Source of the DNA: CAWGQN01 sp963824885
Lineage (GTDB): Bacteria; Actinomycetota; Actinomycetes; Actinomycetales; Microbacteriaceae
Direction of reading: 5' to 3'
Assembly (NCBI GenBank): GCA_963824885.1
Contig: CAWGQN010000001.1
Location: 228,315 to 292,314, forward strand
DNA: 64,000 bases
Part shown: positions 36,375 to 45,424 of the stretch, piece by piece
Position numbering within the stretch: position 1 is the stretch's first letter
Layout of the letters: every line of letters begins with the position of its first letter
Notes under the pieces: model-generated
Databases searched by the model: none
Told to the model about the DNA's origin: nothing
The model's input: the letters and a program-made list of their open reading frames with translations, nothing else
Program-made: the position numbers and the translations under genes

Positions 36375-36599
36375 ATGGAAATTCGTATTGGCATCACCAA
36401 CTCCCCGCGAGAACTCAACTTCGAGTCGTCCCAACCCGCGTCGGAGGTCCAAAAGTCAATCACCGCGGCGCTCGAATCGTCGGCGCCCCTGCTTGTGCTG
36501 GGCGATGACAAAGACAAGACGTATCTTGTTCCGACGGCAACCATCGCATTCGTCGAAATCGGCGGCGACGAGTCCCGTCGCGTCGGATTCGTGATGTAG
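36375..36599 (+). CDS. DUF3107 family protein
   Basis: 74-residue protein: MEIRIGITNSPRELNFES... ending IAFVEIGGDESRRVGFVM. It matches the short actinobacterial DUF3107 family in length and in its characteristic ends. Function unknown. Divergent from adnA and 11 bp before the next small gene, so the two plus-strand genes are probably co-transcribed. Confidence 0.9.
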   Translation: MEIRIGITNSPRELNFESSQPASEVQKSITAALESSAPLLVLGDDKDKTYLVPTATIAFVEIGGDESRRVGFVM

Positions 36600-36610
36600 C
36601 GAGATCGACA

Positions 36611-36997
36611 ATGGAACTCTTCTTCGTTGTTCTCGGTGGCGCATTTTTCGGCCTCGCGTGCCGACGCCTGATTCCGAATCGCGACACGCACGGAGTCGTC
36701 TTGATTCCCGCACTCGGCGCGGGAATTTCCGCCGTCTTATGGGTGGGCCTGACGTGGCTCGGCCTCGAGTGGAACCGTGGAGCGATCTGGTGGATTACGG
36801 CGGCTGCCACGATCGCGCTCGTCGCCGCGCTCGATTTCGAAATCGGCCGCCGTCGCACGGCGCGCGACGCATCGTTTCATGATCGTCTACTCGCAACCGG
36901 CGGCACGGGAGAAGCGGCGACGACCGGTCCACGCGCGGCGTCCGATAAGCGCGATGTGTCGCGCGGCTTTGCGGGATTATTTTCCCTCAGGCCGTGA
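36611..36997 (+). CDS. Small integral membrane protein
   Basis: 128 residues with three hydrophobic helices (ELFFVVLGGAFFGLA, VLIPALGAGISAVLWVGLTW and IWWITAAATIALVAAL) and a polar C-terminal tail of ~45 residues. Follows DUF3107 by 11 bp and overlaps the convergent ferritin-like gene by 11 bp. No family recognised with confidence. Confidence 0.75.
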   Translation: MELFFVVLGGAFFGLACRRLIPNRDTHGVVLIPALGAGISAVLWVGLTWLGLEWNRGAIWWITAAATIALVAALDFEIGRRRTARDASFHDRLLATGGTGEAATTGPRAASDKRDVSRGFAGLFSLRP

Positions 36998-37709
36998 GTC
37001 CGACGCCGTCCATCCGCCGCGTGTGTTTCGCGATAATTTCGGTGAATACGGGCTCAATCTCGCGAACGCTCGAGTCGAATTCCCCCGCGCTGTGCAACAC
37101 CGACCGCGCGAGCAAGAGGGTGTCACCGACGAGGCGCCGCCCCCACATTGCCAACGACGACGCGAGACGCGGATCGTCGACAATGACGCGCCCCAAGACA
37201 CTCCGCACCGCGGCTTCGCCCGAATCTGAGGCCAACAACCGTGCGGCCCGGATTCCTAATTCGTCGGGAAGTCCCCCGGTCAATGCGACGAAAAAATCCT
37301 CGAGAAGTCCCGTCGTCACGTACACGCTGAGCAAACTCTCGGTCCAGGTTGTTCCGGCGGCAATCGCGCCGAATGCGTCAATCTGACCGCGAAAGGACCC
37401 CATGAGCGCGACGGGATCGCCGCTGAGGCCTTCGATTTCACTCACGAAACCGTGATGCTTCGCGAGGACTCGGCCGGCGGCGACGCTCAGAGCCTCGGAG
37501 TCGGCGAGACTCGGTGCGACCGAGACGACACTCGAGAGACGCTCAAAAACCGCGAGTTCGAGGTACGCAACGTGGCCAAGAAACGTCAGCGGCTCGGGCG
37601 TCATTTCTGCCAAATCGACTCGCGTCACACCCGGTTCGCGCGTGCCCCGGGCTCGAAGTCGAGGCCGATCAGCGCGCACGCGCCGACGCCGTCCGAACCA
37701 GGAAGCCAC
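36987..37709 (-). CDS. Ferritin-like fold protein (MiaE-like superfamily)
   Basis: The GTG at 37709 gives MASWFGRRRR, the usual family start. A longer open frame to 37919 would run into the helicase gene on the other strand. The 240-residue protein is a helical bundle with TPEPLTFLGHVAYLELAVFE and later SGEFDSSVREIEPVFTEI. It resembles actinobacterial ferritin-like proteins annotated near DEAD-box helicases. The di-iron ligand set could not be confirmed. Divergent from the helicase. Confidence 0.75.
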   Translation of the reverse strand: MASWFGRRRRVRADRPRLRARGTREPGVTRVDLAEMTPEPLTFLGHVAYLELAVFERLSSVVSVAPSLADSEALSVAAGRVLAKHHGFVSEIEGLSGDPVALMGSFRGQIDAFGAIAAGTTWTESLLSVYVTTGLLEDFFVALTGGLPDELGIRAARLLASDSGEAAVRSVLGRVIVDDPRLASSLAMWGRRLVGDTLLLARSVLHSAGEFDSSVREIEPVFTEIIAKHTRRMDGVGLTA

Positions 37710-37777
37710 GAGGCAAGTGTAGAGGGCGCGCACGCGCACGCTAAACTGAGGTATCGTCGCGGCGCTGGATCGCGACC

Positions 37778-37805
37778 CTACGCCTGTGAGGACGGAAAGG
37801 CGTAG
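37778..37805 (+). promoter_or_regulatory. Hairpin in the 5' leader of the DEAD-box helicase gene
   Basis: CTACGCCT and AGGCGTAG form a perfect 8-bp stem around a 12-nt loop, 35 nt before the GTG start. A TAAACT -10-like box lies at 37742-37747, so the hairpin would be close to the 5' end of the mRNA. It could stabilise the transcript or be a target of the helicase itself. Confidence 0.4.
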
Positions 37806-37839
37806 ACCCACGTTTGACCGCACCGACAGGCACTTTCTC

Positions 37840-39168
37840 GTGACATTCTCCGAACTCAATATCGATATCGACCTGGTTGACGCGCTCGCGGCAACCGGAA
37901 TCGTTGAGCCATTCCCCATCCAAACTCAAACGATTCCTCTCGCTCTCGCGGGTCAAGACATCATTGGCCAAGCGAAGACGGGAACGGGCAAGACCTTTGG
38001 ATTCGGTCTGCCTCTCATCCAGAGACTCGGAATCAATCCCGACGACGGGGTGCAAGCGCTCGTCGTTGTCCCGACGCGAGAACTGGCGATCCAAGTCACG
38101 CAAGACTTGGAATTGGCCACGCGGAATCGATCAACGACAATTGTGCCGATTTACGGCGGTAAAGCGTATGAGGGTCAAATTGACCAGCTTAAAGCGGGTG
38201 CCCAAATCGTCGTGGGAACACCGGGTCGGCTTCTCGACCTCGCGAATCAGCGTGTCCTCACCCTGAATGGCGTTCGCGAAATGGTTCTCGACGAGGCCGA
38301 CAAAATGCTTGACCTCGGATTCTTGAGCGACATTGAAAAACTCTTCGCACGCACTCCCGCGGTTCGGCACACGATGCTGTTTTCGGCAACGATGCCCGGC
38401 CCGATTGTCGCTCTCGCGAGGCGATTCATGGTTCGACCGATTCACATTCGCGCGACCGATCCCGAAGACACGCTCACTCAAGCCAATATCAAGCACCTCG
38501 TGTATCGCGCCCACTCGCTCGACAAAGACGAAATTATTGCTCGCATTCTTCAGGCCGACAACCGCGGAAAAACCGTCATCTTTACGCGAACGAAACGGGC
38601 CGCGGCCAAGCTCGTCGAAGAACTCACTGACCGCGGGTTCAATGCCGCCGCAGTCCACGGCGACCTCAATCAGGATCAGCGCGAACGCGCAATGACGGGG
38701 TTCAAGGCCGGAAAAAAAGACGTCCTCATTGCGACCGACGTTGCCGCGCGAGGCATTGATGTGAGCGATGTCACGCACGTCATTAACCACACGATCCCCG
38801 ACGACGAAAAAGCGTACGTGCATCGCGTCGGACGCACGGGACGAGCGGGAAAGACCGGTATTGCGGTGACCTTCGTCGATTGGGACGACTTACACAAGTG
38901 GGCCCTCATCAACCGGGCCCTCGAATTCGGGCAACCCGAACCTCGAGAAACGTATTCGTCGTCGGAGCACCTTTTCGCGGACTTGAATATTTCGCAGGAT
39001 GTCACGGGCCGAACCACACCCGTCGTGATCACGCGGCGCGCATCGCACCCCGCGGCTCGCCGACCGACGCGCACCGAGGGAGAACACCGCGACGGCAACA
39101 GCGCGACTCGTCGTCGTGACCGGACTCGCACGCGAACTCGAGGGCGTCGCCCCGAGTCTCACGCGTAA
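37840..39168 (+). CDS. DEAD/DEAH-box RNA helicase
   Basis: The GTG at 37840 yields MTFSELNIDIDLVDAL, the conserved family start. 442 aa. Q motif (PFPIQTQT), Walker A AKTGTGKT 45-52, PTRELAIQV, VLDEADKM, LFSATMPG, then the second RecA domain with VIFTRTKR, DVAARGIDV and HRVGRTGR. A basic C-terminal tail (~70 aa, RRRDRTRTRTRGRR) would bind RNA. Likely role in RNA unwinding, ribosome assembly or cold adaptation. Confidence 0.94.
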   Translation: MTFSELNIDIDLVDALAATGIVEPFPIQTQTIPLALAGQDIIGQAKTGTGKTFGFGLPLIQRLGINPDDGVQALVVVPTRELAIQVTQDLELATRNRSTTIVPIYGGKAYEGQIDQLKAGAQIVVGTPGRLLDLANQRVLTLNGVREMVLDEADKMLDLGFLSDIEKLFARTPAVRHTMLFSATMPGPIVALARRFMVRPIHIRATDPEDTLTQANIKHLVYRAHSLDKDEIIARILQADNRGKTVIFTRTKRAAAKLVEELTDRGFNAAAVHGDLNQDQRERAMTGFKAGKKDVLIATDVAARGIDVSDVTHVINHTIPDDEKAYVHRVGRTGRAGKTGIAVTFVDWDDLHKWALINRALEFGQPEPRETYSSSEHLFADLNISQDVTGRTTPVVITRRASHPAARRPTRTEGEHRDGNSATRRRDRTRTRTRGRRPESHA

Positions 39169-40037
39169 ATTGGCGACGTCCCGGTCGCGTCGGCGATAAT
39201 TCGATCAAGGCTTTCGGCGTCGGTTGTGTTCTCGCCCAGCCGATTTGACTTGCCCGTACCGTGATAGTCACTCGACCCCGTGATGATCAGGTCATAGCAG
39301 TTAGCCAATTCTGTCAATTGGATCTTGCCGGTCGTGGAATTCTCTCGGTGACCAATCTCGACGCCTGCAAGCCCGGCGTCGACGAATCGTTCGAGCGCGC
39401 CATTCGAGACCGCCCACGCTCGAGAGGACGTTGCGGGATGAGCCAACACGGGAACGCCCCCTGCCAGTCGAATAAGGCGCACGGCAACAATCGGATCGGG
39501 CGCATAGTGTGGCCGATAGTAACCGGCCTTTGAGCGCAAGATTGTCTCAAACGCCGCGCTTCGGTTGGGCGAGTGGCCGCGCGCCACGAGCGCGTCGGCA
39601 ATGTGGGGCCTGCCTAACGTTGCTCCCGGCGACGATTGGGCGACCACGTCGTCCCACTCGAGTGGGTAATCGTTTCGGAGGGAGCGGACAATTCGCTGGG
39701 CACGACGGCTTCGCTCACGCTTAATCCGCTCGATTTCGGCACACAACCGGGCATTTTCTGGGTCGAAAAGGTACGCGAGAATATGCACGGTCGCCCGATT
39801 GCGGCGCGCGCTCAGTTCCATTCCAGGAATGAATGTCACGCCTTCGCGCGTCGCGGCGGCCGACGCGGCGGACCAGCCATCGGTCGAGTCGTGGTCGGTC
39901 AGCGCAAACGTTCGCAGTCCGGCTCGCGCGGCCGCGCGAGCCACCTCGGCGGGCGATTCGGTTCCGTCCGACACCGTACTGTGAGTGTGCAGGTCAATCG
40001 GACCCCTAAAACGACGCGCCTCAACCATACGGCTCAT
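39159..40037 (-). CDS. PHP-domain metal-dependent phosphoesterase
   Basis: The start is ATG 40037 or ATG 40028. Open frame further upstream would invade the divergent peptidase gene. Around 292 aa. The metal site shows as IDLHTHSTVSDGT, ALTDHDS, PGMELS, HILAYLF, GGVPVLAHPA and ITGSSDYHG. Similar to the 3',5'-nucleoside bisphosphate phosphatase (RNase AM)/YciV group. Convergent with the helicase, 10-bp overlap. Confidence 0.9.
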   Translation of the reverse strand: MSRMVEARRFRGPIDLHTHSTVSDGTESPAEVARAAARAGLRTFALTDHDSTDGWSAASAAATREGVTFIPGMELSARRNRATVHILAYLFDPENARLCAEIERIKRERSRRAQRIVRSLRNDYPLEWDDVVAQSSPGATLGRPHIADALVARGHSPNRSAAFETILRSKAGYYRPHYAPDPIVAVRLIRLAGGVPVLAHPATSSRAWAVSNGALERFVDAGLAGVEIGHRENSTTGKIQLTELANCYDLIITGSSDYHGTGKSNRLGENTTDAESLDRIIADATGTSPIYA

Positions 40038-40086
40038 CGTAGTTGCCGGAATCGGCTTCCTCGCGGGAATAAGCGACAATAGGCAC

Positions 40087-41667
40087 ATGGGCGATTCTGT
40101 CGAAACGAGCAAGAGTCGTGACGAATCCCCGGACGGGGGCGCACGACAATGGTCCGAGGAACGGCGTGACTCGAATCGATCAACGACGCCCGCCTCCGAG
40201 GAATTCAAACGCTTTATTGCGTCCGGGTGGAAGGATCGACCCGAAGAAATTCCTCCGCCACGCCCTCAAGCGTCGTACGCGGCTGATCGTCGCGCGCGAC
40301 TCTCGGCGCGCTATCCGCATGATCGGCTCATCGTTCCCGCGGGAAATACAAAGACCCGTTCAAACGACGACGACTTCCCGTTTCGGCCCCACTCGGCGTT
40401 CGCGTGGCTCACGGGGTGGGCAACCGACACCGAACCGGGCTCAGTGCTCGTGCTCGAGCCCCGAATCAAGACGGATGGCCACGACGCAATTCTGTATTTT
40501 CGCGAGCGCGCCGGCCGAGAATCTGATGAATTCTACGCGAATCCGGCGATCGGTGAATTCTGGATTGGTCCGCGTCCCTCACTCGCCCACGTTGCCGGTG
40601 ACCTCGCAATCGCGACTCGCCCGCTCGCCGATCTGGATCTGGTTATCGCGGCGGCCGCGCGTGACACGCTTGTCGTTCGCGACGCGGATTTCTCCCTCAC
40701 CGCTCGCCTCGATCGTGCCCGTTCGCGGCGAGCAGCCCAGAGCGTGCTGACCGACGAAGCAGGCGACGATCCTTTTTCTGTCGAGTTCCCGCGCGACGCG
40801 ACCGGCTACCCGCGCGACACGGCGCTCGCGGCGGACCTGTCCCGGCTTCGGCTCAAAAAAGACGACTTCGAGATTGTCGAAATTCGGCGAGCGATTGACG
40901 CAACCGCGCTCGGGTTCGCCGACGTCGTACGCGACCTGCCGCGCATCTCGTCACACGTGCGGGGCGAGCGCATAGTCGAGGGCCTTTTTGCGTCGAGGGC
41001 CCGACTCGAGGGAAACGCGGTCGGGTATGGAACGATCGCCGCGAGCGGACGCCACGCGTGCATCTTGCATTGGACTCGCAACGATGGCCCCGTCGAGCCC
41101 GGAGACCTGTTGCTCGTCGACGCGGGAGTCGAGGTAGACAGCCTCTATACGGCAGACATCACTCGGACTCTTCCCGTTTCTGGCGTCTTCTCTCGCGTGC
41201 AACGACTCGTCTATGACGCGGTACTCGAAGCCGCCGACGCGGCATTGTCCGTGGTCCGCCCGGGAATCCGGTTTCGCGAGATTCACGAGGCGGCCATGGC
41301 CGTCATTGCTCGCGCGACCGCGGAGTGGGGAATGCTCGCGATCACCGCCGAAGAATCGTTGGAAGCGGACAACCAGCACCATCGGCGCTACATGGTGCAC
41401 GGAACGAGCCACCACTTGGGTCTCGACGTGCACGATTGCGCGCGCGCTCGACGAGCGGAGTACGCGGAGGGCATTCTTGAGCCGGGAATGGTGTTTACGA
41501 TTGAGCCCGGCCTTTATTTTCAACCCGATGACGCGACCGTGCCGCCAGAATTTCGCGGGATCGGGGTGCGCATCGAAGACAACATTCTCGTTCTCGATGA
41601 CGGCGCCGAGAACCTGTCTCGCGCGATCCCCCGCACGCGAGCCGACGTTGAGGCGTGGCTCCGCTAG
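40087..41667 (+). CDS. pepP: Xaa-Pro aminopeptidase (aminopeptidase P, M24B)
   Basis: The ATG at 40087 gives 526 aa. An N-terminal AMP_N domain (~95-235) is followed by a pita-bread M24 domain. Metal ligands are visible in LLVDAGVE, YTADITR, HGTSHHLGLDVHD, FTIEPGLYF and GVRIEDN. Removes N-terminal residues preceding proline from cytosolic peptides. Complete by family standard. Divergent from the PHP gene by about 50 bp. Confidence 0.92.
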   Translation: MGDSVETSKSRDESPDGGARQWSEERRDSNRSTTPASEEFKRFIASGWKDRPEEIPPPRPQASYAADRRARLSARYPHDRLIVPAGNTKTRSNDDDFPFRPHSAFAWLTGWATDTEPGSVLVLEPRIKTDGHDAILYFRERAGRESDEFYANPAIGEFWIGPRPSLAHVAGDLAIATRPLADLDLVIAAAARDTLVVRDADFSLTARLDRARSRRAAQSVLTDEAGDDPFSVEFPRDATGYPRDTALAADLSRLRLKKDDFEIVEIRRAIDATALGFADVVRDLPRISSHVRGERIVEGLFASRARLEGNAVGYGTIAASGRHACILHWTRNDGPVEPGDLLLVDAGVEVDSLYTADITRTLPVSGVFSRVQRLVYDAVLEAADAALSVVRPGIRFREIHEAAMAVIARATAEWGMLAITAEESLEADNQHHRRYMVHGTSHHLGLDVHDCARARRAEYAEGILEPGMVFTIEPGLYFQPDDATVPPEFRGIGVRIEDNILVLDDGAENLSRAIPRTRADVEAWLR

Positions 41668-41691
41668 AGAACGCTCGCACACGGGTGGGTG

Positions 41692-42234
41692 TTATTGCCG
41701 GGTAGATTCGCCCCGCGAATCGCGTGTCGCCGTCGACGTCGCACCGTGCTCGCGATCAAGCGCGTGTCGTGCTCGATTGGCGAGACCGGGTTCGACGATG
41801 AGCGAATAGCTCGATGCCAAGACGTGCATAACCGATGTAAAATCGCGGCGACGCCGATTGATCGCATACGTCACGATGCCAAACAGATTGCCGAATCCCG
41901 CACCAATGAGAACCGCGGCAATGGCGTACACGAAACTCATTGTCGCGGGCGACGCAATAAACACCAAGAGTCCAATAAATATCCCGAGATACACGCCTGA
42001 AATCGCTCCAGCGACGGCAGCCCGCGCGTAACTGAGCTTTCCCGTGACACGTTCAATGCTTGTGAGATCATTCCCGACAATCGAAATCTGCTTGACGGGA
42101 AAATCTGCCTTGGCAAGCGTATCGACGGCCTCTTGCGCGTCGGAATAGGTCTCGAAGGTCGCGACCGTGTCTCCTCGGGGAATCGTGGGCACGGCGCGGC
42201 GGCCCCGGCCACTCATCGAACTGTTTAAGGACAT
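41692..42234 (-). CDS. General stress protein 17M-like membrane protein
   Basis: 180 residues. The N-terminal YflT-type domain (ATFETYSDAQEAVDTLAKADFP, then ISIVGNDL) is followed by two membrane helices (~75-120). A tail rich in Arg and Thr follows. ATG at 42234 or 42216. Proteins of this type belong to general stress regulons. The name reflects domain similarity only. Confidence 0.82.
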   Translation of the reverse strand: MSLNSSMSGRGRRAVPTIPRGDTVATFETYSDAQEAVDTLAKADFPVKQISIVGNDLTSIERVTGKLSYARAAVAGAISGVYLGIFIGLLVFIASPATMSFVYAIAAVLIGAGFGNLFGIVTYAINRRRRDFTSVMHVLASSYSLIVEPGLANRARHALDREHGATSTATRDSRGESTRQ

Positions 42235-42292
42235 TACTCCATTCTTTCACGAGCCAAATCGGGAAAGATACGGCACGGTAAGCTGATCCTTT

Positions 42293-43618
42293 GTGAGTGT
42301 CAACAGGGTCTTTGTCGCAAGATTGGCGGGGTGCACCGTCTTTGACCCGGCCGGTGATCGAGTCGGCAAGGTCCGTGACGTTCTCGTCGTCTATCGAAAA
42401 GACGACCCGCCTCGCGTCGTCGGCTTGGTTGTCGAGATCCCTGGAAAGCGACGCGTGTTTGTGCCTATTGGCCGAGTAACGAGTATCGGACGCGGTCAAA
42501 TCATTACCACGGGACTCATTAACGTTCGGCGCTTTGTGCAGCGAGGCAGCGAGGTTCGCGTTATTGCCGAAATGCTGGGTCGCATGGTTCAGTACACCGA
42601 CGGCTCGGGCGAAGCGACCGTCGAAGACGTTGCCATTGAAGATGTCGGTCAAGGCGAATGGCACGTGAGTCAGCTTTTCATTCGAAAGCCCAAAACCAGC
42701 CCGTCCCCGTTTGTTAAGGGGACAACCCACTTCGCTCAGTGGAACGAGGTTCGCGAAAAGGCCAGTGCGGGAGAAGCGCAATCGGCCGAACAACTCATCG
42801 CCGCGTATTCAGAGCTCAAGCCCGCCGACTTGTCGACGACCCTCCTCGAACTTCCCCGCAATCGAATGCTCGACGTTGCAAAAGAACTCCCCGACGAGCG
42901 CCTCGCGGATGTGCTCGAAGAAATGCCGGAGAGCACGCAAGTCGAGGTTCTTACCCAACTCGATGACAATCGCGCCGCGGCGGTTCTTGATCGAATGCAA
43001 CCAAACGACGCGGCAGACGTGATTGCCCAGCTTCCGACGGCTCGAGGCGAGCGACTGCTCGAACTCATGCAGCCAGAAGAAGCCGACGATGTGAGACTTC
43101 TCTTGACGTTTGCGCCCGACACGGCCGGCGGTCTCATGACGACGGAGCCCATTATTCTTTCGGCAGACGCGACCGTCGCCGAGGCACTCGCCCTCATCCG
43201 TCGTCATGAACTCGCGCCCGCGCTGGGTGCGGCCGTGTGCATTTCTCTTCCGCCGTACGAGCCTCCCACGGGCCGCTTTCTTGGCATGGTGCATTTTCAA
43301 CGCATGCTTCGCTATCCGCCTCACGAACGGCTCGGTACCCTCCTGGACCAGAGCATTGACGCGATTCCGACCGAGACCTCGGCTGCCGAAGTCTCTCGCA
43401 TTCTCGCAAGCTATGATCTCGTCTCTGTGCCCGTTGTCGACGGCAACTACCGCCTCGTCGGGGTGGTGACAATCGACGATGTCCTCGACTATTTGCTTCC
43501 TGACGACTGGCGAAGCATTCAGACGGCGGGCGGCGAAATCAATAAACAGTCGCCTGCGCGTGGCCACGCCAAAACGGGCGGCACGAGCGTGAAGGGAGGG
43601 CGCTATGGCACGCACTAA
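42293..43618 (+). CDS. MgtE N-terminal/CBS-domain protein without a transporter domain
   Basis: The GTG at 42293 starts a 441-residue protein. A PRC-barrel-like domain (~5-75), and probably a second, precede the MgtE intracellular N domain (~165-275: LADVLEEMPE, DRMQPNDAADVIAQLP). Two CBS domains follow (~285-425: AGGLMTTEPIIL, VVGVVTIDDVLDYL). There is no membrane segment, so it is a soluble Mg2+-sensing-type protein. First gene of a run with DUF1003 (14-bp overlap) and mrp. Confidence 0.9.
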   Translation: MSVNRVFVARLAGCTVFDPAGDRVGKVRDVLVVYRKDDPPRVVGLVVEIPGKRRVFVPIGRVTSIGRGQIITTGLINVRRFVQRGSEVRVIAEMLGRMVQYTDGSGEATVEDVAIEDVGQGEWHVSQLFIRKPKTSPSPFVKGTTHFAQWNEVREKASAGEAQSAEQLIAAYSELKPADLSTTLLELPRNRMLDVAKELPDERLADVLEEMPESTQVEVLTQLDDNRAAAVLDRMQPNDAADVIAQLPTARGERLLELMQPEEADDVRLLLTFAPDTAGGLMTTEPIILSADATVAEALALIRRHELAPALGAAVCISLPPYEPPTGRFLGMVHFQRMLRYPPHERLGTLLDQSIDAIPTETSAAEVSRILASYDLVSVPVVDGNYRLVGVVTIDDVLDYLLPDDWRSIQTAGGEINKQSPARGHAKTGGTSVKGGRYGTH

Positions 43619-44129
43619 AACGAGTTCCATTCGCCTCGACTCCCCCAAAGGACTCCGCACACCCGTTTTGCAGTTCCGGAACCGAACCGGAAGCGACCGC
43701 TTCGGGCGGTCAACCGAGTGGATCGCGCGTGCCATGGGCACACCTTTGTTCCTCTTGGGCCTCACATTTTTTTGCATCGGGTGGCTCACGTTCAACACGT
43801 ACGCTCCAGAACAGTATCGATTCGACTCGCAAGTGTTCGGTTTCACCGTGCTGACGCTCGTGCTGTCTTTGCAAGCGTCTTACGCGGCACCACTCATCTT
43901 GCTCGCGCAAAACCGCCAAGATGATCGTGACCGGGTGCACATCATTCAAGATCGGCAGCGAGCAGAACGAACCCTGGCCGACACCGAATACCTCGCGCGC
44001 GAAGTGGTCGCCTTGAGGCTTGCCATGAAAGACATGGCATCGAAAGACTTCATTCGCGCTGAACTTCGCACTGTCCTCGACGAATTAGATCGAGCTCGCG
44101 ACGAAAAGGGCCCCCTCGGTGACGAGTGA
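43605..44129 (+). CDS. DUF1003 family membrane protein
   Basis: 174 residues. Two membrane helices at about 47-65 (FLLGLTFFCIGWLTFN) and 78-100, with the family pattern LVLSLQASYAAPLILLAQNRQ then DRDR. A helical tail follows. Overlaps the MgtE-like gene by 14 bp and mrp by 11 bp, showing a tight operon. Function unknown. Confidence 0.9.
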   Translation: MARTKTSSIRLDSPKGLRTPVLQFRNRTGSDRFGRSTEWIARAMGTPLFLLGLTFFCIGWLTFNTYAPEQYRFDSQVFGFTVLTLVLSLQASYAAPLILLAQNRQDDRDRVHIIQDRQRAERTLADTEYLAREVVALRLAMKDMASKDFIRAELRTVLDELDRARDEKGPLGDE

Positions 44130-45279
44130 TGCCCTCGAAGCGGCCGTTCGCGTCGCACTTACTCGCGTGCTCGATCCCGAGATTCGCAAACCGATTACCG
44201 ACCTTGACATGGTCGCAAACGTCTCGGTCGCCGCAAACGGTGCCGCTCGAATCGGAATCTCGCTCACGATTGTCGGATGCCCCGCGGCCGCTCGCATCGA
44301 GCGCGACGTGCGCGAAGCGACCCTCGCCGTCGCGGGCGTGACGAGCGTCGACGTCGAGGTCGGCGTCATGACGCCTCACGAGCGCCGCGCACTCATTGAG
44401 CGCTTGCGCGGTCGTGGCACACGCGCGTCGCCGTTCACTCCGGATTCTCTTACGAGCGTTTTTGCGATCACGAGCGGAAAGGGCGGTGTCGGCAAGTCGA
44501 CGATCACCGCGAATGTCGCGGTCGCTCTCGCGGCGCGCGGATTGTCTGTCGGTGTGGTCGACGCCGACGTGTTTGGCTTCTCGATTCCCGCGATCCTGGG
44601 TCTCGTGGACGCCGAGGGCCACACGGTCACGCCCACGCCGATTGACGATATGATCCTTCCGCCCATTGCTCACGGCGTCAAGGTCATTTCGATGGCCATG
44701 TTTATCGACCGAGCACCCTCAGCTGCGCAAACGGCCGTCGCGTGGCGTGGACCGCTGCTTCATCGGACGATTCAGCAATTTCTCACGGATGTGTATTTTG
44801 GTGATCTCGATGTGTTGCTTCTCGACCTTCCGCCGGGCACGGGCGATGTTGCCATCTCGGTCGGCCAGTTACTCCCCCACGCGAGTGTGATTGTCGTCAC
44901 GACTCCGCAACGCGCCGCGACCGACATTGCCGAACGCTCGGGGATCGTTGCGCGCTCAACCGGCCAGACCGTGTTTGGCGTCGTCGAAAACATGGCGGCG
45001 CTCACTCAACCGGACGGCACGGTTCTCGACATTTTCGGGAGCGGGGGCGGTCGCGAGCTTGCACGCCGCCTTTCTCTCGGCCACGACGAAGCGGTTCCGC
45101 TTTTGTCGAGCGTCCCGCTGAGTGTCGGCGTGCGAGAAGGGGGCGACACGGGGTCGCCCATCGTTGTGTCGGACCCCGACGATCCCGCAAGTGCCGCCCT
45201 TTTCGCGATTGCCGACGCAATCGCATCGCGAGGCCGCGCGTTACGTGGGCGCAACCTGGGTATCTCGGTCACCCCGTGA
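44119..45279 (+). CDS. mrp: Mrp/NBP35-type P-loop ATPase (iron-sulfur carrier)
   Basis: The GTG at 44119 starts a 386-residue protein. A DUF59/MIP18 domain (1-90: DPEIRKPITDLDMV) precedes an Mrp ATPase domain with P-loop GKGGVGKS 120-127, VDADVFGFSIP, and DLPPGTGDV. The CxxC that binds the cluster in many relatives is absent in the ENMAALTQPDGT loop, as is usual in actinobacteria. Expected role: Fe-S cluster loading. Last gene of the operon. Confidence 0.92.
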   Translation: MTSDALEAAVRVALTRVLDPEIRKPITDLDMVANVSVAANGAARIGISLTIVGCPAAARIERDVREATLAVAGVTSVDVEVGVMTPHERRALIERLRGRGTRASPFTPDSLTSVFAITSGKGGVGKSTITANVAVALAARGLSVGVVDADVFGFSIPAILGLVDAEGHTVTPTPIDDMILPPIAHGVKVISMAMFIDRAPSAAQTAVAWRGPLLHRTIQQFLTDVYFGDLDVLLLDLPPGTGDVAISVGQLLPHASVIVVTTPQRAATDIAERSGIVARSTGQTVFGVVENMAALTQPDGTVLDIFGSGGGRELARRLSLGHDEAVPLLSSVPLSVGVREGGDTGSPIVVSDPDDPASAALFAIADAIASRGRALRGRNLGISVTP

Positions 45280-45380
45280 GGGGTGAAGAACGAGTGTGAA
45301 CGAGACTCATTGCGGCCATACCAGCAAACGCGCGGGCCGCCTCAACCAAAAGAGTCAAAGAAACCAGCAGCGGCCCCCTT

Positions 45381-45403
45381 CACCACACGGGAGTAGTGTG
45401 GTG
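45381..45403. terminator. Terminator between mrp and the IS256 element
   Basis: CACCACAC and GTGTGGTG form an 8-bp stem with a 7-nt loop about 100 bp after the mrp stop. It could work in both directions. Confidence 0.6.
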
Positions 45404-45424
45404 CGCAACCCAATCGTAGAGTTC

